55,709 nucleotides of DNA from IMG/VR virus record IMGVR_UViG_3300034418_012021, positions 1-55,709 of that record; one strand, written 5' to 3'. The DNA is from a virus. Every line of letters starts with the position of its first letter. Position 1 is the first letter of the stretch. The notes below the pieces were generated by a model. The model saw nothing but the letters and a program-made list of their open reading frames with translations, did not search any database and was not told the origin of the DNA. The translations under genes and the position numbers were made by a program. Shown piece by piece: positions 6,048 through 18,000 of this stretch.

Positions 6048-9000
6048 ATGCAAAGCACAAGAGTTAAAATTAGTAATGTTGTAAAGAATCAACTCCCAAA
6101 TTTTGTTAGGGAGACTTACCCTTTAGTTGAAAAACTATTCCAAGAATATTACGCTGGATTAGAATATCAGGGTGGTGTACTGGACATACTTCAAAATATT
6201 GATAAGTATGTAAAACTTGACAATATTGCATCTCTAATTGAATATACGGAATTAACTCAAGATATTTCTTTTGCTGATGATAGTATTCGCGTATCTAGTA
6301 CTAGAGGATTTCCTGATAGTTATGGATTGATTCAAATCGATTCTGAGGTTATTTTATACAAGTCAAAAACATATAATACATTTAATGATTGTGTTAGAGG
6401 TTTTAGTGCGATTACCTCATATGAAGATGGTCTAGATTTTCAAAAAACTAATGCAAGCGATCATTTAAATTCTGCATCTGTCAAAAATTTAAATATTTTA
6501 TTCTTAAATGAGTTCTTTAAGAAAATAAAAACTCAATTTGCACCAGGATTTGAGAATAGAAAGTTTTTTTCTAGCGATACTCTAAGCGTAAATAAAAATC
6601 TTTTGATCAAACAGTTAAAAGATTTTTATACTTCTAAAGGAACTGATGCTTCCTATAAAATTTTATTTAAAGCATTATTTGGGGATGATGTTAAAGTCAT
6701 CAAACCAAGAGATTATTTGATTAGACCTTCAGATGCTCAATATAGAATTAATCAGGAATTAGTTATTGAAGCAATTGAAGGAGATCCAAAAGACTTAGTT
6801 AATACTACAATTTTCCAAAATACTCTATCAATTGATGGTGAAGAATTTATATCCTCTGCATATGGAACTGTAAATAAAGTTGAAACAATTACAAGAAAGG
6901 ATAAAACTTACTATACCATAGGTCTTGACTTTGATTTCAATAAAGATATTAATCTTAGAGGATCGGTCTATGGTGAATTTGTTATCGGTCCAAAAACTAT
7001 TATTTTGGAAAGAATTGACATCGGATCTTCGTCAATTACCGTAGATTCTACATATGGATTTCCAGAAACTAATGGAAAGTTGGTTGTATATTATGAAGAT
7101 GGTACAACTCAACAAATCGATTATCAAAGAAAAAATTTGAATCAGTTTTTGGGTTGCTCTGGAATCAATAGAAATATTGATTCTAAAACGGAAATTTACT
7201 TGGATTATGTTTGTGAAGGTGGATTAACGGTTGGTAATGATGAAAATCCAATTAAGTTTAGAATTACTGGAGTTTTATCAGATCCTGTAGTTGATAAAAA
7301 TTCTCGTTATATTGTTCCTGGAAATAGAATAAATTTAAGAACTTTAGGAAAAGATATTAAAGATCCTCAATTTAACTGTTGGAGATTGAATATATCACCA
7401 TCTTATAAAATAAAAAATTTATCATTAATCAATACACTAAACAATATTTTTAGAGTTCAATTAAGTGACAAACATCTTTTCAATTTGGGAGATGGTGCAA
7501 GATTAATATCAACTTCCGGATTGCTTAATGAGTATAAAGCTGTAGTTGAATCCATTGTCGATGATTTTTCTATAAATGTTTCATTGCCATTTAATTTTGA
7601 TTCTACGCAAGAATATAATATTGAAAGAGAAATTTCTAAATTCACTTACAATTATAATTCTGAAGTATTTGATAATAATGATATCTACATTACTGACACT
7701 CAAAATACTTATAGAGATTCTGGTGGAAGTTTATATCTTGCATCACAATCTTTACCAAAATATGGAAAGGAATCATTAATTATTACTGATGATACTGTTG
7801 TTTTGGGTGAAGATTTCTTTATTAGTGAAGAACAAAACCCAAGCAATCCTCAAATTTTAGATAAGGTTTTAAATATTGGAAAAAATGCCTTTGTTACTGG
7901 GGATGCTTTGTATTATCAAAGTGGAGAAGGAGTCAATTCTTTAAATATTGCAAATGGAGTTTACTATGTCAAAGCATTGGGTACATTTAGTAATTCCACA
8001 AAAATAAAACTTTCAAGTAGTAGAAGTAATCTTGATAATAATATTTTTATTGATGTTTCAGTAAATTCTCCAACTTCTAAACTTACTGGAAATCAGAATA
8101 AAATATTTAAGTCTACCAATGAATTAATATTTTTCCAAAATCAAAGTGAAAATTCTAATCAGAATTTTTCTAGAAAAATTTCTCCAAAAAATATTTTCAA
8201 AAAAGTATCTTCTCCAGAAATACCTAAAGAAAAAACTTTAACACCTTCGGGAACTATTGGCGTTTTGGCAAATGGAGTTGAGATTGCTAATTATAAGTCA
8301 AATGATTTTATATATTATGGATCTATACAAAAAATTGATGTAAAGTCTTTGGGTTCTGGATATGATGTAATAAATCCACCAATTTTAAATATTTCTGACA
8401 AATCAGGAACTGGAGCTTCTGTAATATCTCATGTTCAAGGATTTTTGGAAAAAATTGACGTTTTAGGGGGTGGTTTTGATTGGGATGGAATTCCTGAAAT
8501 AAAAATATCAGGAGGAAATGGATTTGGTGCAATAGCAATTCCTGAAATGACAGTTTTTGATCATTTTGTAGAATTTGTTGCAAATACTAATCAAATAGAT
8601 GTTACGACTGCAACTCCAACATCAGGAAATATAACTTTTAGTATAAAACATAAATTTTATGAGGGTGAAAGAATTTTATATGATTACACCGACGCTCCTC
8701 TTGAAGGATTGGAAAGAGAAATTGATTATTTTGTTTCTCCGGAAACAGATTTTACTCTAAAGGTATATAAAAACTTTACAGATTCTATTAATAGAGAAAA
8801 TGCAATTGAGTTTGAATTAGATTCTCTTGCTTCAGGAAAGCACTTTTTGAAAAGTGCTAACAAAAAATCAACTATAGGTTCTATAAAAATTACAAGAACC
8901 GGAGAAAATTATACCAATAAAAAGATCGTATTTTCAAATTCGAATGTAGATTTATATAAAAATTCTATAAAAATTGAAGATCATGGATATAAAACGGGAG

Positions 9001-12000
9001 AGGTTATAGTATATAATTCTAGTGGATCTCCCATATCTGGATTATCAACAAATACAGAATATTATGTAAATGTAATAAATTCTAACGAATTTAATTTGTG
9101 TGGAATTAATACAGTTCCAGGAAATCCGCCAGATTTCAACTTAAAAAGAAGTATTTTTGTAAACTTTGAAAATTTTGGTTCTGGTTCTTATGAAATAAAC
9201 TATAGACCAATAAGAGTTGATATTGTTGGTAATTTTAAGAATAAGTCTTTACCTCTTGATGATATTAAACCAAATATTATTCCCGCATTTAGGGGTTCTA
9301 TTGTATCGACTTGCATCGAAAATTCTGGTTTAAATTATGGTTCTTCTGATATATTAAATTATAACAGACAGCCAAATATTGAGGTTAGAAATGGTTCGGG
9401 CGCTGAGTTGAAAGCAATTATTTCAAATGGACAAATAAAGAGAGTATTGATTGTTAATGGTGGTTCATTTTACAATTCAACTCCTACTATAGAAATACAA
9501 GGTGAGGGGAGTGGGGCAAAACTAGTACCAATTATTTCCAATGGAAGAATTGTTGAAGTAAATGTAATTTCTGAAGGTATAAACTATAAAACCAATGGAA
9601 CACTTTTAAATGTTATTTCTTCAGGTTCTGGCGCTTCTTTTGATGCGGTAATTCAAAAGTGGAATGTCAATTCTGTTGAAAGAGCAATTCTGAAAAAGCA
9701 AATATTGAATAATGATGTATTTTTACTTGATACTAAAAATGAATATGGCGAAAGAATTACTCAAATAACTCATTCATATGCTCCAAGAAGACTAAGAGAA
9801 GACTTACTTGTTTCTAAAAGAATTGGTGGTAATGATTTTTATAAAAAAGATCTTGAGATTGTTGATGGAAGAGAATCTATAACATCAGAATATCACTCTC
9901 CTATTATTGGGTGGGCATATGACGGAAATCCAATTTATGGTCCATTTGGATTTGCAAATCCTTCTGGTGGAGGTTCAATTAAAAAATTAAGTACAGGTTA
10001 TCGAACAATATCTGGTACAAATAGACCAAGTTTGAATGATTTTCCTTTAGGATTTTTTGTTGAGGACTATGTTTTTGTTGGAGATGGTGATCTTGATGAT
10101 TATAATGGAAGATTTTGTGTAACACCAGAGTTTCCAAATGGAATATATGCATATTTTTCATCTTTGGGTGGATATGATGCTCAATTCAGCACAACTTACC
10201 TTAGACCTAGTTTCCCATATTTTATTGGAAATTATTTTAAGTCGAAAGTAATAGACTTTAATTTTGATATAAGTGCAAATCAAAATATAATTTCATTTGA
10301 AGAAAATCAACTTATAAGAAATACAAACCAATACAATTTACTTAGCGATACTTCTACTTATAATTACATTTTTAATCCAATTGAATATGAAAATCAACTG
10401 AATAGTGTTTCTAGAACTCAAAGAGGTATAATTGAAACAGTTGATGTCATATCTGGTGGAGAAAATTATAAGGTAGGAGATATTATAGAATTTGGTGAAG
10501 ATGAAAATGGGAATAAATCTTTTGCCGAGGTTTCTGAAGTAAAGGGTAAGGACGTTACTTCGATTATATTGGATTCATTTGGAATAGAGAATGTTGAATT
10601 TGGGACATCAAATAATAAAAACACTATTATTGGAATATCCTCTTCACCACATGGTTTAAACGATAATGATGTTGTAAATATTATTGGTCTGAATGAACTC
10701 CTTACAAATAAAGAAAAAAACGTAACGTCTATTGTTGATGTTACCTCAAATAGACTTGTATTAAATCAAGAACTTGGAGTGTCTACTCCAAATGAATCTG
10801 AAAAAATAACAGTTGTTGGCAATTTAAAGCCAACAGCAATTAGATCTAATGATGTATATAAGATATTTAATGGAAATGATGTAGAATTTTTCAAAATCTT
10901 AAATGTAGACCCAATAAATTCTCAAATTAGAGTTTTGAGAAGTGGTGTTACAACATCATATCCTTCGGGAACCAGTCTTATTGAAGACCCTAGAGTTATT
11001 AGTGTTTCATCTGTTGATAATAACTCAACAATTACATATTCTGGAGAAAAGGATTATCCCGTAAATAAAGAATTATATTTTAATCCAGAAATTTCTGTTG
11101 GTGTTGGAACTACTACAACAAATGCATTTATTGAAAAAAATTCATCAAACTACCAATGCGGAATTTCTTCTGATAGTTTAGTTGCAAATGATCCAAATTT
11201 TAAAGTTGGTTTGGTGTTTAACAATTTAACAAATGTATCTGCATTTAGAGTTGGAGATTATGTTTCTCTGACAGGATCTACAGATACTACTTTCAATTCA
11301 ATAATTGATAAGATAAAAGTTCTTAATGTTGGTATAAATTCAATTGTTTTAGATTATAATGTATCTTCCCTTACTACTGATCAAATAATTTCAATTGCGG
11401 GTTCTGGTGTTACTTCTTATGTAGATAAATGGATTACTAGAAGCATTCCTTCAAGAAGTATATACTTAAAGGACCACAGAATTAAGACTGGGGATAGGTT
11501 ATTATACAAAAATAATGGTGGATCATCAATTTTAGTAAGTGGTCCCGTTGCTTTAGATGATTTTGATAATCTTTATGCATATGCATTTGATGAAAATCAT
11601 ATTGGAATTTCTACACAATATGTTGGTTTGAGTACAACAGGAGAATATTTAAATCCAGAAACTAATGAGTCGTTATTATATTTTGTATCTTCGGGAACTA
11701 GAGATTATCATAGCTTTAGAACTGATTTGGAAGTTCAAAAAGGTATTTTGACTAGAAATATTGCTAGAGTAAATACTTCATCAGATCCATCACTATTTTA
11801 CAATGAAAATATTTTTGTCAATCTTAAATCGAATGAACAAATAAGTGTAAAAGTAAAATATAATGATGCAAATAGAAGACTAGTATTTAATCCCAAATCT
11901 TATAATAATACCAACCTCGATAAAAATACATTAATTATTAATAATCATGGTTACTTTACAGGACAAAAGATTATTCATAATACATTATCTCCAACAGACC

Positions 12001-15000
12001 TTGAGAATGATAAAATTTATTATGTTGTTGTGGAAAATGAAAATGAATTTAAATTATCACTTACATATGAGGAGTCTATTAGAAGGAATCCAGTAGTTAT
12101 TGATCTTACAACTCCATTATTTGGGGAAATATCCGAAGTTAATCCAAACATAAACCTTTATAGAAATGATACTGTCAATTTTGATTTGACCGATTCTTCA
12201 CTTTCTTTCATAAGCAATCAATCAAGTGTTCCTGCATTTGACTTTGACATTTATGAAGATGAAAATTTCTTGCAAAAGTTTTTAAAGACTAAAGATGATT
12301 CATCTTTTGAAGTAACTAAAACTGGTGTTATAGGAGTTACAAATAATGCAAAAGTAACTTTATCAATAAATGACACCACACCTAAAAAATTATATTATAA
12401 GCTTACACTAGTTAATACTTCATTAAGCGTTCCAATTTCAAAAACTGAATATAGAATTGATGATGATAATATTAAAGAAAATAGCACAATAACTATTTTG
12501 GATAGTGTATATTCTGGTCATAATAAAGTTTCTTTTACAGGAACTTCATTTTTTGATTATTTCTTAAAAAAGAAACCTGAAAAATCTTTTTATTCTGGAA
12601 CAAATGCATCTATTTTATATACTACAGACTCTTATTCAACTCTTGGGGAAATAACAAAAGCTTCTGTTCTTTCTAGAGATAGAAAGTACAGAGTTTTGCC
12701 AGGAATTACTTCTATTACCTCTAAAACAGGTACAGGTGCATTATTATTCCCATCCAGTAATAAGATTGGATCTGTGGCAAAAGTAGATCTTAAGAATATC
12801 GGATTTGATTATAGTGTTGACTATAGTTTACGTCCCACTGGAAATCTTCCTCAATTGATTAATGTTGAGCCTTTAAGTATTTTTGAAAGTATTAAGGTTG
12901 TTTCTACTGGTAAGGATTATACTCTTACTCCAAATCTAGTCGTTATTGATGGGTTGTCTGGAAAGGTCGATACTCAATCTGAGTTAAAATTTGTTCCTGA
13001 AGAAGTTAAGGTTGAAATAATTCAAAATAGTTCTGGATTGTTTAATAAAACTCCTATAATTATTCCAATTAACAATTCCAATGGAATTACTGTAAGTTCT
13101 GTAAGTTACGTTCCTGAAGATAAGATTTTAACATTTACTTTAAATCAAGGGTTTAGTTCAACTGCAGATTTTCCTTTCGATGATGGAGATAGAGTTCTAT
13201 TAGAAAACTTCAAAGTAAATGATGTCAATGTAGATCCAATAACAAATGAAGTAACCTTTAATGAAAATGTTAAGGGAATTAATTCTTCAAATTATAATTA
13301 TGCATTATTCACAGTCAGTAATGTTGCTAAGGGTATTGGTGGAAATGTTTCTAGATTTTCTATTGATATGTCAGAATATCTTGAAGGAGATGAAATTCCT
13401 GGAGAATATAGACCTGTAAATACGTTTGGATATTTTGTTCCAGAAAAATATTTCCCAACTTTTAATATAACTCTTCAGAAAAATAACTTTATTCTTGGAG
13501 AAGAGGTATTTACTTCTAGTGGATTTACTGGAATAGTAGAATATTGGGATAGAGACAATGAATTTGTAAGCGTTCTTTCTGGGGATAAATTTATAACTGG
13601 TGACAGAATTACGGGAAGAACATCAAATTTGAGTGGAATAGTTGGAAAAGTTCAGTTCTATGATGCAGAATATAAGGTTGGGTCTTCTTCCGTGGTATCT
13701 AGAGGATGGGATACCAGAGTTGGATTCTTGAATGATAATACTCAAAGAATACAAGATAGTTTTTACTATCAATATTTCTCATATGACCTGAAATCAAAAA
13801 CTCAGTTTTCTGAATGGCAAGATGCTGTATCAAGTTTAAATCATGCTTCCGGATTTAAAAAGTTTTCAACTTTTGAAGTTGAATCTACACCAGATGAAGT
13901 AAACAGAACTTCAATTTCATATTCCGAATTGAACTCAGTTTCTGATATATTCTCAATTGTTGATATCAATTCATATGTTGATTTTGATATGGTTTCAGAA
14001 AATACATACCTTCTTGATGGTAGAACTGTATCTGACCAAGTGGTATTTAATACAATACCTGTTCAAGACTATGCAGAATCTATTAATAATAGAGTTTTGG
14101 TGATTGAGGATATTAGTAGTCAATTTAATAATGTACCAAGAGATGAGAGATTTGTTGTTGTTGACAAATTCCCAATATTCCAGACTAGATATAGAAAATA
14201 CTTTGCATATGTTAAAGATAAACTATTCTTTAATGAAAGGCAATTTGGTTTAATTTCTTTAATTCATGATGATTTGGAAGGTTATATTGGACAATATGGT
14301 CAAGTAGAAACTTTTGGGGAGTTGGGGACATTTGAATTTAGAATTAGAGGATTCTTTGGAGAAATTACATTCAATCCATTTGACTTTGAATTTAATGATT
14401 TTGATATTGAACTTGTATCTTATAGTTTATTTGATACATTTGTTGGATTGGGGTCAACTTCTCAAGAAACTTATTCTTTAGGTACAGTTGTTACTTTTAC
14501 AAACCAAACTGCATCAATTTCCGCCGGAACCACATCTGCAATTGAAATTGCTAGAGTTGGAACTGAATACAAAGCAAATAAATTGCTGACAACATTAAAT
14601 GATGAAAATGGTGATTATAGAGAATCTGTGGAACTTAATATTGTTAGTGATGGTAATGATGTTTATATAACAGAATATGGAAAATTATTTACAAAAGCAT
14701 TAAATCCTCCAATTGGATATGCGGCATATTCTGCAAGAATTTCTGGAGACGATATTATCGTAGAAGCAACTCCTTCAGTATCTTATGGTGCCACACTAGA
14801 AGTTAATACGGTATCAACCTCCATTGATACTGACTTTGATGCTATTGATACAGATCTTCTAGTTCTTTCAAATACTAGACTTGAAAGTGGAATTGTAAAT
14901 ATTGGAATAACAACAAATACTGCTGAAGTTCATCGTCATAATAGAGTTTATGGTGGAGCATATTATTATGCTGTTGTCACTTCAAATTTTGGAGGATTTA

Positions 15001-18000
15001 ATTCAAAACTCCAAGCTCTTGAAATTGTAACTGTTAATAATGATTCTGATGCATATATTACTGTTTATGGTAGTGTTTTAAATGATCCAACCGTAAATAC
15101 ACTTGGAGATTTTAGTGTTTCCGTTTCCGGTAAAAATTGCATATTATCATTTACACCTGCAGTTGCTGGTGAAAATATTGCTATTAAGTTTTTCTATCAA
15201 GGCGTTAAGACTATTACGGAAAATCCAGAAAATCCTGATGAATTGATTTTAGATTTAAATGAATCACAAATTAATTCATATACCACGGATTATATTGGAA
15301 CTCAGAATGAAATTAAAAGAAAGTTTGATTTATTCTATGATGGATATCCTATTTTAAGAAGAACTTTTAATGCATCAAGTTTTACATCAGTTGATCTTAA
15401 TAATGATAAGTTGATTATTCCAAATCATTACTTCAGTACTGGTGAAGAAGTTACTTATGATACTAATGGTGATGATCCAATTGGAATTGCTTTAACTTCA
15501 GTTCCTGGAATAGGATTGACTGATATACTACCTACAAAACTTTACATTATTAAAGATAATAATTTAAGTGTTAGAGTCGCAGCTTCTGCATCTCAAGCAC
15601 TAAAATCTGTTCCAGATTATCTTGATTTGATTTCATATGGAACAGGAACAACTCATACTTTAACTGGAAAAAGAGGGAATGAAAGATCATTAATTACTAT
15701 TGACAATATGATCCAATCTCCTATAGTTTCAACTTCATTTGAAACTACTTTGGCAGAACCTTTGGGTCTAAAAGATGTTAGGGTAAAAGTTACAAATCCA
15801 GATGTTTTTGTTGGTGGTGACGTATTTAGAGTTGATGATGAAATACTCCGCGTTAAAGTTGTTGGATTTGGTGCAACTAATACATTATTGGTAAATAGAT
15901 TCTGGTTGGGAACATTGCCATCCACTCATGATATTGGTGCTGGATGTACAAAATATTCTGGAGATTATAATATTGTTGATAATACAATTCATTTTTATGA
16001 TGCTCCATATGGTAAAGTTCCCATCACACCAAAAGATCCTAAACCAGATGAGGTTGATTTTGTAGGAATTTCGACAAGTTCATCTTTCTCTGGAAGGATA
16101 TTTAATAAATCAGGTCAAATTAATGGATTGAGTCCAACATATTCCGATAATGTTTTAGTTGATGATATTTCCGAGCAGTTTACTGGTATTAGAAGTGAGT
16201 TTACACTAACATCAACCGATCCAGCTCTCAGCGGAGTTTCTACTTCGAATTTATTTGTTCTCATTAAAAATATTCTACAGATACCTTTTGATGAACAGAG
16301 AAATATAGATGGAGCATTTACTTTAGGTCAAACTCCTGGTGGAGATCCAACAATAATATTCAAACAATCTCAAGAAGTTTCTAATCTTGAAGATATAAAT
16401 TCAACAAATTTACCTTCTGGTGGAATAATAGTCAGTACTGGATCAACATTTGGGCATGGATATCAGACATTGAGGACTCCAGGAGCATCAGTTACTATTG
16501 ATAACACTGGATCAATTTCGAATATAACAATCGGATCAACTGGAAGTGGTTATAGATTGGTTGATGGGAAGGAAATTTTTGTTACTACTTCAACAATTTC
16601 TTCTTCCGGTTCAAATATATTAACTATAAACGAAGAAAGAAGTTTGTTTGATAAACTTCCATATTCATCAAGACCTTTATGCAGTACTGGAATAGGAACT
16701 ATTTGCAATGATTTGGAAATCTCATCATACGATCCTATTACTTCTACTATTACACTATCTGATAATTTGGATGAAGATATTCCTTCAGGTTCTATAGTTT
16801 CTATAAAATTAACTGAATTGACTTCTGAAATTGTAGATATTGGAATTAGAACTGAAAGTACTGTAGATTATGATGTAAACTATATTGGATTTACCACGGT
16901 AATTTCCGGTTCAATTTCAACAAATATAAATTTTGTCAATCCTGGAATATCATTTACTAGTTTTTATGATGTATTTGAAACTTTATCTTCAGAACCATCA
17001 TCTATTGGTTCTACTGTAGTTTATGTAAACACTGTAAGAAATATAAACAATATAAACAATTATATTTCAATAAACAATGATAAAAATGTAAAAATTGTGG
17101 GAATTGGAAATACTTTTATAACTATAGATACTCCATTAACTTCCAATATTTTATCTAATGAAAAGGTAACTATAAGAAGATTTTCTCCTCCAGAAATTGT
17201 ATTTGATTCTCCAATAGGATATTATGAAATTCCGTTAATTTATAGTTCAACTTCACCTTCTATTGGAATAGGAACTGGAGCAAAAATTAATTTGGTTGTT
17301 GGAGAGGAAGGCAGAGTTATTGACTTTAAATTTACAAATAATGGATATGGATATAGACCATTTGAGGTATTGACTGTACCAACTGGAGGACTAACTGGAA
17401 TACCTCTTGATCAGTCAACTGCATTTGAAGAATTCAAATTGTTTATCGATGATGTATATGATACAAAATTCTCTGCTTGGTCTATAGGAGATTTGCAAGT
17501 TATTGATAATTTTGATGATTTATTTGATAATTCTAGAAGAGTTTTCCCAATCAAAATTAATGGTGAGCAAAAATCAATTAGAGCTAAAAAAGGTTCTAAC
17601 ATTGATATTCAAGCAGTATTATTAGTTTTATATAATGACATTTTACAAGTTCCAGGAAAGGGATATACTTTTACTGGTGGAAGTATTATTACTTTCCCCG
17701 AAGCTCCCAAATTTGGAGACACTGTTTCCATAATATTCTATAGAGGAAATGGTGACACTGATGTTGTAGATGTTGATGTATTAGAGTCGGTAAAAATTGG
17801 AGATTCTATATTCATTACTAGTGACGATAAGAAACTCATTCAAAATGAAAGAATTGTTTCAGATGTTGTATCTTCTGATTTTGTAAACACATTAATTTAT
17901 AATGATAGGGGAATAAGTAATGACTTTGAATTACTTAGACCAATAACTATCGCAAAACAAACTGAAGATTTTGTTATTGATAATCAATTTATTGGTAAAG

